NCBI GenBank assembly: GCA_022577435.1 | Contig: JAKOON010000012.1 | Location: 6,782,412-6,846,411, forward strand | Length of the DNA: 64,000 nt | Origin: Embiotoca jacksoni | Lineage: Eukaryota > Chordata > Actinopteri > Embiotocidae | Reading direction: 5' to 3' | Part shown: positions 25,137 through 39,070 of the stretch, piece after piece | How positions within the stretch are numbered: the stretch's first letter is position 1 | How the letters are laid out: every line of letters begins with the position of its first letter | Made by a program: the position numbers and the translations under genes | The notes under the pieces: generated by a model | What the model saw: only the letters and a program-made list of their open reading frames with translations | Databases searched by the model: none | Told to the model about the DNA's origin: nothing

Positions 25137-25223
<87 letters not shown>
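25137..25223. repeat. (AG)n microsatellite
   Basis: It is an uninterrupted AG run of 87 nt, a perfect purine mirror repeat, preceded by a pyrimidine-rich stretch (24930-25120). Confidence 0.97.
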
Positions 25224-25226
<3 letters not shown>

Positions 25227-26403
25227 AACAGCACGAAACCTAATGGCATGCATCATTAGCCCTTTGAACCGAGCTGTCTCGCTCCCACACAAAGCCACGT
25301 TCGACAAACCATTATGTACCTAATAATCATGTTCTCCTGCACATGCATGTTTCTGCAATCAATCACGCATGACTTTTTTTTGTGTGTTTTGTCCACACAC
25401 ACATGACACAGATGGATGGATGTTAGGAAATTAAAATGAACAACGGCATGAAACAACAGATGGCAAAAGCTGAGGCAGAAACACACGAAGAATAAGAAGA
25501 CAAACGAAAAAAGAGGAGATCAGAGACATGGGCGGATAAAAGGATGAAGGACAGGAACGGGAAGGAGAAAAGACAGAACACTTCAATTAAGAACAATGTT
25601 GTTTAACCTGAGTAAGACCGGGACTTGTGGTCTTTACCTTAATTTGCGTGTTTATTGATTTTGTTTTCAAGTCTAATTTATCGTCCATTTCACCTCTATC
25701 CTATACCACACAGCCTATTTAACGCTCCAAAGAGTTTCCTCACTTTAAGGCTTCTTCTGCCTCACAAATTCCAAGTATGACTCACCATGTATCTGCCAAA
25801 ACAGACCAATCTGTCCCTCTTATTCCATCATTTTGCTCCCATCAATCCTTCCCGGGCCGCTCTATCCCTCTGTTTCCCCACTCCTCCCTGTGTCTCTGTT
25901 CCCAAAGCCCTTACATGAGCAATAGTGATCCCATCAGACTCTGGGCCAGCAGAGGAAGCAAGACACACAGAGAAGAGAAAGACAGTGTATGTTCCCTAAG
26001 CTCTCCCATGATTGATAGTGATCCTGTCTGATGGCTGTGTATAGACTCAGCACTCAGTGAGACATTACCCTCTGACCCAACTATTGATTCTTGCATTCAC
26101 TGCCCCAAACACACAACACTAGACGTGACCCTGCCTACACAAAAAAATAAAATAACCCAACCCACACATACACACTCTGGCCTGTGTGTACAGTCCTACA
26201 GATTGATAGTTTGGCGGTGTCCTGCGAAACCTGATCAATCTGCTGCATAACAATCATTCGCCCTGCCTGCCTCAGCCCACTTCCTGGCCGAGTCACATGG
26301 CACCAATGTCTTGCTGATTGATGTGTTTGGGTCAGGGTCTGGAGGCTTGAATATCAGGTGCTGTGGGGGAAAAAGAGCTCCGGCGCTGGGATAAACCGTT
26401 CTC

Positions 26404-26422
26404 AACAACAACAACAACAACA
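26404..26422. repeat. (AAC)n microsatellite
   Basis: It is six AAC/ACA units. Confidence 0.8.
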
Positions 26423-27575
26423 TTACTCAGATCCCTCTCTTGAGCCACATTTAATAAGGGATATGGGGCAAGAAACAGAGCCCGCCAGCCGGAGGGACAA
26501 TGTAGAATGAGAAGTAGTGCCATCAATCAAGGAGACCTGGGTTGGCGAGTATTTGCAAATAATTCTTTATCTGCTTGTTTTAACCTACTTGAACTGTGAG
26601 GTGGGTGGGGTCTGCCAGACAAAAGATATCAGCTACTAAAGTAAACTATTTAAAACTCAGATAGCTTCTGTTCTTGCTGTATCCAGCTGTGTGGCTGTGT
26701 GGCCAACTTGGCTAAAACCAGAAAAAATATCCCCTATCAAGCACTTCAAACAGAGTAAAACAAAGGCTCTGAAGAATTTGCAACCCTTATTTGACCCATG
26801 ACCGATATCACAGACTAAAGTTAAACACAGACCGAATATTTTCACCATTGTAAGTTGAAGGAGGCAAAGTCAATAAGAAAAGAGAGATAGAGAGGAGTGC
26901 CAACGGAGCTCCGGCCTAATGGGCTTCCAAGACAAAACCACAGCTGGCTTTCAACATTAGTCTCCATGACGACAGAAGAAGCCCTAGCTATGGTGCTATT
27001 GTGGAAAAAAAAAAAGAAAGAAAAAGAAGACTACAGGGGTTCATTGCTTTGTGCAAAAATCCATCCTTCTTTATCCACCATCTCTTGTCTGTCTCTGTAA
27101 TGGCTAATTAAGTGCCACTTATTACGATTCTGCACTATCACAAATCATCGGCTATTAGTGAGGCCAACTCTGTTTCACACTGCTTTCAGGTAGACATTTT
27201 TTTTATATATATAACAGTTTGGCTGCAAAATGAACAAAACATAAAGGCTAAAAAGCAGTGGGGAAGAGTAAAGGTGTGTTTCCAAGGGCTTCAGGCAAAA
27301 AATTGGATCAGTCATGTACCAGATTGATACGCAGGGCTTCACCTCTACATACAACACCTCCACATCCAAAGGTAAAATGAGGTCAGGAGTGTCGACACTG
27401 TTCGACCAGTTATACTGCTCCAAAAATATGCACTATTCTAAAAATCCATGAAATGACCAAAAACCAAGTTAGAACTACTTAAAACGAGTCTCTAAACTTG
27501 TAATATTACACAGAAAGAGAGAAAACACTTTCAAAGAGGCCCAAAACAGAACAAGCAAATGTGCACGCGCATGCG

Positions 27576-27577
<2 letters not shown>

Positions 27578-27637
<60 letters not shown>
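27578..27637. repeat. (CA)n microsatellite
   Basis: It is a pure CA run of 60 nt preceded by CG-alternating bases. Confidence 0.95.
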
Positions 27638-27638
<1 letters not shown>

Positions 27639-30600
27639 CTGAAGGTGGTGAGACGAACAGCAGACTTGGTCGGACAGGCAGGCACCAGCTTGAAGCCTTT
27701 TAGTGTTTAAATGCGTCTGGGTATTCTTGTCAGATAGAGGATGACATTGAGCTCTAACATTTCTATTAATGCTCTGTGACATGGAGAATTAATTAAATGT
27801 ATTCATATATACTCAGTCACAAAGGCCTGAAATTAAAGCATGCAGATTGAGGCACATTGCTAATCTAAACAGTAAGTGCTCAATTACCCATTTAGGAAAA
27901 ATGAAATCAATGGAGCAAAACAATGAAAGGAGGAAAAAAAAAATTCCTGCACTCAAAAAAAAAAAAAAAAAAAAAAAAAGTGCAGAGGCTCACTTGATCC
28001 TGAGAGTTTTCTATTTTTATTCTTTATCAAAGCGGAGGATAAAAGACGGGCAGAGCGCAGATGTTTTAGCGGCAGGACCTTCTTCTGCAGGCCAAAGTGA
28101 TAACAGAAACAAAAAGATTTTGCAGGATGATGAATGAGCTAAAAATCCATCAATGCCAGATTTTAACTCGGCACGGAATCACAAGTGACTGGTGGCAAGA
28201 CACAAACTCAGAGTTTGTGCAGCAAATTATTTGACAGCTGTGTGTGTATATGAAGGAAAGAGAGGTGGCTGCTGTTACACATGCAACTGTATAAGCTTTG
28301 CCTCCAAAGGTGTAGTGCTGCCGGAGCTCACAGGAGCGCACCGGAACGATGCTCGTTTTTCTCCAAGTGAGGAAATAAAGTGTTCACAGTTTTCTTGATA
28401 TAGTTGAAGTGTTTGGAATTCCAAAGTCCAATAAGAGAGAGACAATAAAATCAAATGGTCAAATTTGTCATAATTACATTAAGATGTATTAATATACGAC
28501 ATCAACTTTAAGCCTTGTTATGATCGGCTGACATTTGCACTGTCAAAGTTATTGCATTGCACGTTAGTAGAAACTCAACCCTTCCTATATTATTTAAGAT
28601 TAAAAGTCCCAAGTTTTATTAGATAGAAACCCCTCATTTCTTAAAAAAGCTTTTACTATGAAACATTTGCTGGAACGTGTTGTGACAAAAATCGGACAAT
28701 CACACTTTCGTAGTCTCGAACCACCATTAAAAATATCAGGATTCTCCTGTTGACTTTATTAATTTAAACTATAGGAACAGCGGTTTCATTATTAGAAACG
28801 AGCCGTCAGCGCTCATGCATGCTCCCATAGGGCAGTTATAATGTAAATAAACTGTAGTGTAGTTTGAGAGACGCTGATGGTGTAGGATGACGAACATTAA
28901 GCCGTGGATCCCGGTGATTTTTACGAGCTTATGCATCTCTGTTTGTGTGCATGTTTGGGGGTGTCAGTGTTTGATGATGTGGCGGACTCTCTCCACTGAA
29001 CATGAGCAGACTCTGTCAGACCCGACAGTCTATCAGTAGAACATTCCTCTCCCGTCCCCCACCCACTATCACTCGCCCTGCCCTACTCTCCTCCTCTGTC
29101 TCACCATTCTTATCAGTGTCCTTCCATCCGTCTCTCGTTCAATTTCTCATTTCAGGTTCAATCTTTTTGACGTCCTCTCACTCCTCCTCCGACGACACCT
29201 CTTCCTCCCCTCATGTCTTCCTCTACCAGCCTGTCAATTTGCCGTCTCCACCCTGTCTCCCTCTCTGTCTCTCTCTTCCCCACTCTCATGAAGTCAGTAT
29301 GCCCCTTTGTGTGTTGGCGACCTGTCAATCATCATATGACAGTCAGCAAAATGTGCATTCATGTGGACCTTGTGTATGTGAGCCTGTTTGAGAGGGCTTT
29401 GCTGAGTGCATACGAGAACATGAGTAATAAATAAAACATCAGAAACCTGAGTCTGTCCAATTACTATTCAAAAGAGAAGGAAATGTTTCAGTCCATCAAG
29501 ATCCTTGCATATCAGAAGTGATGTATCTGTCATTTTTCTTTGTTCTACACATGTTTAAGTTGCACACAGGTGGCTCACAAATATATAATACATATGATGT
29601 CCACATCATACACAGTTTTGTGAATATTAACATGTAAAATTAGTAAACTAAAAGTGTGAAACTACTTCTAACAAATGGTATTATGTTCATGGAAAAATTT
29701 AGCTTTTTCTGTCTTTTTGCAAGTGTATCATGTCCTTCCACAGAAGGTGGGTTTCACCCTTTTCTTTCTTTTTTTCTTGCTATTGAGCTCTTCATCTGTT
29801 TATTCTAAAACAAACTGAAGCTGCTTGCCAGAAGAATAAAAGACATCGCTTTCTTTGTGCCCAGAGGTATTTCTCAAGAGAGAACAGGAAATGAAAAAAG
29901 GTATCAGCTGAATCACTATTATGTTTTTTAAATACGAATGGAAAGTAGCAAAGTTAGCACTTATTCATGTAAAGACACTGCAAGCTAAACTAACGTACTG
30001 TCCTTTGCAGTAAGTGACATGCAAACACACACCCATGACAATAGCAGTGAATCATACAGCAGGTGGCCACATGGGCCCATTTAAGACCTGATGCCGATGG
30101 CTGACATTAAGGTTTATGGATATGCAGGTGTCTTTCTGAAATGTCTTGTATTTATTCGTACTTGAGCATTTATTCAAAGGGGACAAAGCTGTGGGATGTG
30201 GATATGAGCTCTCGTAAAGTCAGCCCACGTCCCAGTGCAACATCCTGGCCATATAAGCAATGCCTGCTCTGCGCTGCTTTGCTGCTGGAATATGAAATAT
30301 GCATGGACCATAAAGAGCATATGGACCATCCATCTCAATATCCGCTACACCAAACCATCAAAAAGATCATTAAACCTAACACACACCGCCTCGCTCGTAC
30401 GCACACGAACACACAAAATGGCACATAAACATGCACTCCCACGTTGTGCATAATGGTTTATCAGTTTCAGAGCCAACTTTTTGCTGACAGTGCACACGCA
30501 GTGACAGGCAAAGGCATGCGCGCACGTACGCAGACAAACACACACTCAGGAAAGGGAAGTGAGTTGACATTGATCTGTTTACATTTACACACTTCAGATT

Positions 30601-30840
30601 TCCAGTCTTAATCTAAAGACATTACAAACAGCTGTCACATAACAACAATATGAAATTGTCTTCACATGGAGAAACATGAGCGTATGTCTTTGCTTCTCTG
30701 TCCGTCTCACAAACACACACACACACGCGACTTCTCTAAGCTGTCACTGTCTATATTTTCTTTGCCACACCTCTGTCAGGCTCTGTCACTATCAGGCCCT
30801 CCACTGCAGGGAATTAAAATTTAATATGAGGCTCACAGAG

Positions 30841-30934
30841 AGAGAAAGACAGAGACAGACAGAGACAGACAGAGACAGACAGAGACAGACAGGCCGACAG
30901 ACAGGCCGGCAGACTGATCGACAGACTGACAGAT
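30841..30934. repeat. 10-bp tandem repeat (agagacagac)n
   Basis: Four exact copies of agagacagac (30851-30890) follow one near copy and decay into CAGAC/AGGC variants up to 30934. Confidence 0.9.
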
Positions 30935-32261
30935 AGAACAAATGCACAAATTAAGAGTAAAGCCAAACAAACTCAATAACAGAAGAACAAAAGAGGAAGG
31001 GATGAAGGCAAAAAGAAAGAAAAAGTGAAAGTGATGAAGAGGAAAATGGAGGCGATAAGGAGGAAGATCAGAATGACTCAGGAAGAGAGGAAACTCTCAT
31101 TCACTCATATTTTACAGAAGTGACAAGTGAAAACACACAGACTACCACTGGGTAAGCACCACTGTATCTAAATCTATCCATCTGTCCTCTTTCATCCCCC
31201 TCCCTTTTCCTCTCACATCTCTCTAATCTCCGACTACAGTATGTGTCAGCAAGGAGTCTGACACTAAGTCAGCGTCATATTCTATCATCCATGCAGACAG
31301 AGATGGGCGCACATGCAAACAGGACAGCTACAAGACGGGCTTCGTTTCTATCTAATCTCTGTACTCTTTCAGCCATTCCTTACGTCTTCCCTCCCTCCCT
31401 ACTTCCCCTAAAAGTTGTCAGCCCAGGTGCACCCGACATCAATCTGCTAATGGGCGCTGCTCTGTTGTTACTTCACTCTGCAGCCTAAAAAGCCCATTCC
31501 AGGCAGTAAAAAGCTCCCATTTTATTTGGAAGAATGAGGCAGGAATAAGAGGCGGACGAGATGTGTGTGTGTGTGGGGGGGGGGTTTCCAACAAAGTTCT
31601 GTCTTTGTTGGCCAGCTTTAGCTGAAGGTGTAATTATATACTTCTGTATATGTAGAAGTGCAAAGTTGGATGAAATGTTGAAATTTATATCCTCTACAGT
31701 CTGCACAAAGAATCACAAGAGTGTCTTGAATAATTTAACAATACATTTGTGACAGCTTGTCGTGATCATAGATGATAGGTTCAAATATTTCATGCTCACA
31801 TCTGAGAAATCCTGTTTAGTTTAGTTTTTTAAAGACTGGTATGGCTCTAAATACTACAGTACCCATGAATCTCAGCTGACAGAGAAGCAGCAGATGTGAA
31901 GTCAGAAAAACAAAAACTAATACAGTTGTAAATGTCTGAATGTGAACATAAAGGTGTGTTTAGCACATTTTCACTTCAAGTCATTTACATAAATTTGACA
32001 TCTGGACTGTTTGTGTTTCTTCACACCAAACTACCAACTGTGCAGTTTTTACCTGTAAGATAGGTAGCAACACATTAACTATGTGTCTGTTTTCATGTTC
32101 TGCTCAGCATCCGACTGAACTCAGAAGAATCCCCAGTTCTTTCTGTTGTGTCCCTCAGGTCTCTCTCCTTCTTCAAATTCATATCCAATCACATTCTTAG
32201 ATTGACTTTGTGCTTCATCGTGCCGTTTGTAAAAGTCCTAAATTCTATCTATCTCAAAAAT

Positions 32262-32292
32262 CTGCTTCACAATCTGCTTCAATCTGCTTCAG
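32262..32292. repeat. short tandem repeat (aatctgcttc)
   Basis: Three copies of AATCTGCTTC with small spacers. Confidence 0.7.
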
Positions 32293-32802
32293 TCCGGACA
32301 CTATCAGCAGGGCTTGATGACTGGTCTTAACTGACCTCTACCTTGCCATTTTAATGCAGAGGCTTGTGTCTTCAACAAGCTCCAACTCACCCCACAATGC
32401 TTCTTTACAAACTGAATTAGACTTTCACTTAAAGAACCCTGGATACCCAAAACAGGTGCTGCCACTTCACGACTCTATTTCTCAGAGTTAACCACCCATG
32501 TGTGGATACACTACACCTCCAGTTTGCTACAGTATACCCCCAGTGTACTGAATGCTGCCAAAATGTGAATGCAGCAATATTCGCGGACTGTCATTGGTAT
32601 ACTGCTGCCTCCTGGTTTGAGATTTAAAAATATCTCTTTTGAAACCAGATGTGCCACCTGCTCACCTCAGCTGCTGTGGAGCTCTTTTGACAAACCGACT
32701 CCCTGTCTAGTTAACAGCACTTTGATTCAGCCAATTTCAGGAATATGAAAAGATGCTGTTATGTCTTGGGAGGCCGTTGTTGTTCCTTTATGGATGGCTG
32801 TC

Positions 32803-32929
<127 letters not shown>

Positions 32930-33175
32930 CTGGCTATGAAATGGTGCCATATGAGTTGGTGCACAGGCACAGCTGACATCATAAAGACAGAAAAAAAAAA
33001 AAAAACACGAGAGAAATGAATCAACAGTGTTTGCTATTTGACGTTTTTGTCCCCTCTGGCAAGGACTTTCTCCCTCACTTACTGTCCTCACTCCCCTTCA
33101 AACGCTTTTCTTTTCCCGTCTTTTCTGACTGTTTGACTTCACCTGTTCTTCTCGTCTTTTGTGCCTCTGTCCTCC

Positions 33176-33183
<8 letters not shown>

Positions 33184-33237
<54 letters not shown>
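33184..33237. repeat. (CT)n microsatellite
   Basis: It is a pure CT run of 54 nt within a pyrimidine-rich region. Confidence 0.95.
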
Positions 33238-33241
<4 letters not shown>

Positions 33242-34773
33242 GCAACTACCAATCTATCCACCGTAGTGTAAAGTTGTAATCCCTTTCCCTCTTTCTCTCC
33301 TGTCGTTTACTTCCTTCTCTATCTTAGTAATTATCTCTCCGCCCCGTCCCCTTCTCGCGCCCCCTGTCATCTATCTATCTGCCTTTATGTAAAATATCTC
33401 CATCTGCCTTCACTTTTATACTCCATTTCTCATTCCCAGCCCTTCCTTATCTCACTGGGCTGACCCCTTCATCTTTCCCCTCCTTCCATCCGTCCTTCTA
33501 TCTCTTCTCCTCTCATCAGCGCCTTCCTTCTGCTTGCCTGCCTCCATCTTTCCATCCCTCCTCCCGGTCACAGGCTGATTGAAATTCAAACTCGTGCTGT
33601 ACTGACGGCTCTCGCGGTCAGTGATTTGCTTAGCACACATTCCTGTGCGAGGCCGTGGAGGTTGTGAGCAATCTGGTGTTGGGTGTTAAGAGAGAAGATA
33701 AAGCAACATCAGAGGCCGCGGCCACCGACTCGTCTATCCATTAGTTTGCTGTAATGTTTATCATTACCACTGAGCTAACACCACCAGCGGCCGGCCAGCC
33801 AGCCAGCACTCACTCCTCTGTCTGAACTCTGAACCCAGTTTGTCTCTCAGACGCATTAAACTCTAAACTCCCCTCATGGTGTTTTTTTCCCCTGTCTCTA
33901 CTGCCTCCATTTTTCTCTGTCAACCAGTCTCTCTCAGCATAACTCATCCAATAGTTTATTCTTATTTTTCCCAGTCAGAGAAACAGCAAATTGAACGAGT
34001 GCAAATGAGAAGAAAAGAGGTGATGAAGGTCAACACTTGGGTGTACAGGTGTGCATGAGAGTACAGTAAGAGCAGGGTAATAATGTAATATGAATACTAT
34101 AAGATTCAATATTACCTGGTTGTCATTGTCTTGGTCCCTCACGGCTGCATTCAGTTTTTCTGAGATTATTTGAAGGTTGTAATCTCCGCATCCTTATCTT
34201 GCTTATTAATAGCATATATTAACTTGTTAATATTAATATTGAGATATTAATTTTAATATTGCCATTCTTTTATGGCGATATCTGACTTATTACGACTCTC
34301 AATTAACTTTTCAGAACATGTACAACAACCTTTATTGCTATTATGACATAAAATGACATTCCATTATTTTATCAAGGCCTGTAATGAGTAGTTGCTAAAT
34401 CAGCCAATTTGCAGAAAAAATATTTAGTAGTTATTTGGTACTTGATTGATCACTGACAACTTTACAAGTAAAAAATGATAGTATTTAGCTTCTTTTTTTT
34501 TTGTCCTGCATGGCAGAACATTAAATAGAGAGTTTTTGACTATTGGTGGGAAAAAAATAAGACATTTATTACTGTTTTTTCATTTGTTAAATCAAATCAA
34601 ACCAATGAATTGATTAACTGAAAGAATTATCACCTGCTGCTGTATACAGTCTTTGCATTAATAGGCAAATTAGAATGAGATTTGTGAAACTCAGTGTATT
34701 CGAAAACTGGAGCACATGAAGGTAAAGCTTTAGTGCCCACAACAGTAACGGTTAACAAAGCAGATGAGCAGAT

Positions 34774-34774
<1 letters not shown>

Positions 34775-34864
<90 letters not shown>
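34775..34864. repeat. (GT)n microsatellite
   Basis: It is a pure GT run of 90 nt. Confidence 0.97.
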
Positions 34865-34865
<1 letters not shown>

Positions 34866-35883
34866 GGAAGTGGTAAGAGAAAGGGATGTTTGCTGCCTCA
34901 TATGTGTGAACAGCAGACAGATTACACAGACATTTGCAGGTGTCACAGCTGCTCCTGCAGACTGACTCGTCCTCCTATGTACACGCCTACTTGTCTGTGT
35001 GTGTAAGTCAGTTAGTTAGTGTCTTCACGTGGATTTGTTTGCCGTGTGTATATTATCTGTTAGACTGTCTTGCGGAGGACAGCTGCTTCAAAGATGGAAG
35101 TGTGAGCTTTTGTTCTGTCTCTTCAATCAAAGTGCTTCCCCACAGCTCGGCCTGCCAGACAAAACCAAAGTCAGCCAACACTGGGCTCAAAGCGGACTGG
35201 GAGACACAGAGGGAGAGAAAGAAAGAGAGAGACCTGCGGGTGAGAGGCCACGAGGTCTGTTTCTGTCTCTGGTGCAATGTGATGAAACCGGCAGGCAGCC
35301 AATCAGACATGACGACAAGCCAACAGGGAGTAACCTGCAGGTCAGCGAACACAGAGACATGCACACGCGCACACACACGCATACACAATCATCAGGCATG
35401 TGCTTGTTTGAATCGCAGCATTGTTTGCTGAGGTTCAAGCAGACTTTTCTTGATATCAAGTGTTGCATGTTGAAGGTAATTGGATTGGTTGTAATTGGTT
35501 ATGGTCTGCTGGTTTGAATAGCAAATGCTGGCTTTGCAAAAACACACAAATTAAATCCCTGTTTATACTGTGTGTCTATGTGTGTGCATACTGCTGATAT
35601 ATCTGTTTGTGTGCTGACTGCAAAATAGACCTGCAGCTAATTTTCTGTGTGATGCAGGGAGAGAGAAGACTCTGGCGGTGAAATTAGTGAAAAAGGAAGA
35701 AGAGTGAGTGACATGTGAGACGAAGGAGCGAAGGACGGAGGGAGGAAGTGAGGCTGGTCAGAAAAAGAAAACGAGACAGCGAGGGGTCAGACAGGTCAGC
35801 GAGAAAACGAAGGGGAGGATGAAGAACACTGATGTTTTCAGTAGCAGAAAAGTTCAAGCATGGCTAATGTGCTGTGTGTATGC

Positions 35884-35986
<103 letters not shown>

Positions 35987-36037
35987 GGTCATTGCTAGCT
36001 GTAACAAGGAACAGGCTGTTGTTCATTTATATGTAGC

Positions 36038-36040
<3 letters not shown>

Positions 36041-36110
<70 letters not shown>
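36041..36110. repeat. (TG)n microsatellite
   Basis: It is a pure TG run of 70 nt and could pair with the CA array 100 nt to its right. Confidence 0.97.
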
Positions 36111-36111
<1 letters not shown>

Positions 36112-36201
36112 CTCTATAGCTCTATTACATGGCAGTGAATGTAGCAGCAGACAGTCCAGACACATGTCTCGTGCAACAAAACATGGACAAACACGCGCAC
36201 G

Positions 36202-36209
<8 letters not shown>

Positions 36210-36256
<47 letters not shown>
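36210..36256. repeat. (CA)n microsatellite
   Basis: It is a pure CA run of 47 nt with a CG-alternating leader (36193-36209). Confidence 0.95.
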
Positions 36257-36258
<2 letters not shown>

Positions 36259-36834
36259 GCGGTGTGTTGTCACAGACTAAATGAGACAAAGAAACTTCCG
36301 AGGTGTTTGAAACACAGAACACTTTGGACCTCCCTTTGAGCACGAATGCGCGGTGTCAGCCTTCATGCCTCTGCCTTCCTTTTATTACCCCCTTGTCTCT
36401 TGCCCCCTTTTTTCTCAACTTGTTTTCTTTCCTCCACTTATTCCCTACCACACCATCTACTCCCTTCTCTCCCCCTTTCGCTCCATACCTCCATCCCTGT
36501 GCAGTCGTTATGGCAGAGCAGTGATGATGTCACGTCATCGTGTATCATGCTAGTGTAACTGCGCCTATATGATGTTGTTAATACGTCTCACTGCTCCCCA
36601 ATCAGGGACTATTACAGATGGTTAAATGCATCGCTTAACAATGACACAACAATTTTACTCCATCTATGGTATTCTACATGTGTGTGTGTTAAGGGCTCGC
36701 AGTGAGAACACACTAGTACCATCTTTACATAACCAATGTGCAATGTGTGAGCAAAGTGGGGCAGCCAAACAAGAGAGTTTGCGTTTTGGCTTTTGCATAC
36801 TCTTTTGTGTGTTGTGTTGTGTTATGTATTTGCA

Positions 36835-36861
36835 TGTGTGTGTGCGTGTGTGTGTGTGTGC

Positions 36862-36924
<63 letters not shown>
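36835..36924. repeat. (TG)n microsatellite
   Basis: It is a TG run of about 90 nt with a few CG interruptions (36845, 36861, 36865). Confidence 0.95.
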
Positions 36925-36926
<2 letters not shown>

Positions 36927-37391
36927 TCAAGGGTCATGCTGAAGAAATGGAGGGAGACAGGCAGGCAGTCTGGACTGCGAGAGGAAGTGAAGGAAGGAGA
37001 GCTATGGCTCCTCATCTCCACCACACTTAGTTCTTTCGCTTGTGTGCAGAAAATACAAAAGATTCACCATTTTCACGGATATTACCATTGGGTCTCCAAA
37101 GGGTAAAGCTTTTCCAGGATGCACAAGTCTTTAATTGGAACATGTGACATAAGCAAAGATGCTTGACTGAGCAAAGACTTGTCTGTCCTCATTTTGTAGG
37201 AGGGACGCAAGTGAACATTTTAAGGCAGAAGTGGGAATTAGAGAGAAGCCAAATAAAAGACAAGCAGGGGATTTTTGGGTAATGATGGAAGGGAGGATAA
37301 ATAATGAGACCGGAGGAAATGCAGGTAATAAATAATGAGTTGTAAAGACAATTTATTACTGCTTATTATAATTGTCCCTTTGATTATAAAG

Positions 37392-37393
<2 letters not shown>

Positions 37394-37430
<37 letters not shown>
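37394..37430. repeat. (AT)n microsatellite
   Basis: It is a pure AT run of 37 nt, self-complementary. Confidence 0.95.
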
Positions 37431-37435
<5 letters not shown>

Positions 37436-37683
37436 CAATTTCATAATTTTTTTTTTTGTCAAAATGTTTGTGCAATGATTTAGTTGAGCTGCCTAATCTA
37501 CCGTGCAGATGAAACTTGAAGTGTGTGCCCTTCAAACTGTACAGCGACCGTCAACTGATGGTCACCAAGAGGTCCTACAGGATCAGCACATGCTTAAAGG
37601 AGGAATCCACCCTGTATGTAATTTTCTGCTCACTTTCTGCAGTCTCCTTCTATTTCTAAAAAAGCTTTTTAGTTGCTTTCCTG

Positions 37684-37806
37684 TGTAGTTGTAGCTCAGG
37701 TGATTGTAGACTTTGAACCCCTACTTGCTTCCCATTTGTGTGCAATGAGGATAAAAATGAAAGCCGCTTTGGACAAAAGCACCTGCCAAATGAATGAATG
37801 TGATGT
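37684..37806 (+). repeat. SINE-like element with tRNA-type box A and conserved fish tail
   Basis: The tail cgctttggacaaaagcacct gccaaatgaatgaatg (37765-37800) is the reverse complement of the conserved block at 23806-23836. In front of it, tagctcaggtga (37692-37703) fits a Pol III box A and tttgaaccc (37712-37720) is a degenerate box B. This suggests a tRNA-derived SINE in plus orientation. The 5' end is not well defined. Confidence 0.55.
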
Positions 37807-38948
37807 CACATGTTCTCTCTTTGCTTCATTTGAAAAGTGTTAACATTCAGTTCCAAACACCGTAAAAATATTTAAACAAGCAAAAAAATGTTGATCTGAT
37901 TAACTGTTGGTAATGTCTTGCTTTGGTTTGTCGGATGATTTGAAGAGCCTCCAACATATCGATCGAGACTTCGAAGACATTCTCAATACACAATTAATGC
38001 TCCTCCAGCCTGTGAAATTAAATCAGGCCCATTAATATTTACTTAGAGACAAAAAGGCAGGAATCAGTCAAAAAAAATAAAAAACTCATCACGTTTATTA
38101 TTCTTTGTCAGTTCTCATCTCAATGTGTGGATTTGTGTGGATTTATATGAAAAGGCAAACTGAACTAGTTGTTGGCAGAGCTCTATAGCTTGTTGTCAGT
38201 GTGAAACTCTTTAAAAATATAATAATTAGCTTCTCATTCACTGACTGATTACCTTCACTGGCTGAATCAGATGTCTCTGAGGCTTTCTGTGCTTTTTGTA
38301 ATTGAATGGAATTAATGAGCCTGAGAATTATAGCGCGGAGTTCTTAAAAATGTCTTTAACCATGCGTATTAAACCAGAATTAACAATGAAGAGATTAAAA
38401 CGTGAAAAACATTAGTAAAAAAAACAAAACTGAACTAGCTTGCTGATGACCATCAAAACAGTGTTTACTGAGAGAGAGGAGCATTAGACTGTGTTTGGAA
38501 AATTAACACGGCCCCTCATTCATTTGACAATGCAGGGAGGCGAATGCAGAGGCATCTGACCACATATCACAGAGTAAAACATTGCTGAACGTGACTAAAC
38601 ATTTTGCTAAATGCAATACAATGTCATGTATAGCAACTCACTGCTTTGGTTAATCAAATGTATTCAAGTGCACATTCTTGGTAGATTTCTTTGTGAATTA
38701 AATACAGTATTTTTACTCTTTAAATGGTGATCACCGGGATGAAACATAAAATGATTGTTGTCTTAATAACTTTCCAGAGTTGCAGAATTCTTTCTTATAG
38801 TATTAGGAACTGCTGTGCTGTGTTTTGTGGTTTAATAGAGCATCAAACTCTTGGATGCATGACTTAGAGCAGCTTTTGGATTGTGTTACCTGAGGCAAGA
38901 AACCGCACAAACACAGCTCCATTTGTTGTTGTTTTTTTTTTTTAAAGA

Positions 38949-39070
38949 AATTGACATTTTGGGAGACTCACTTAAATATAAAGCTAAAGCCAGTAGCCAG
39001 TTAATTTAGTTTAACACAAAGACTAAAAAGTGGAAACTGCTGGCGTGGCTCTGACAATATCTGCAAGTCA
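38949..39070 (+). repeat. diverged dispersed fish repeat
   Basis: The order of phrases aaattgacattttgggagac, aaagctaaagccagtagcca, gttaatttagtttaacacaa and agactaaaaagtggaaac matches, with many substitutions, an abundant percomorph repeat whose consensus carries 'agccagcagccggttagctt' and 'agcataaagactgg'. The identification is from memory of the motif, not from a database search. Confidence 0.55.

Noticed and set aside
33050..33560. Pyrimidine-rich block with open frames on both strands (e.g. 33016-33279, 33452-33640)
   Set aside because: It is low-complexity CT-rich sequence around the (CT)n array. The frames have biased composition and no motif.
35029..35517. A 162-codon plus-strand open frame with an overlapping 165-codon frame
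   Set aside because: Composition is low-complexity in parts (CA/CG repeat), two frames are open at once, and no motif, splice context or family resemblance was seen.
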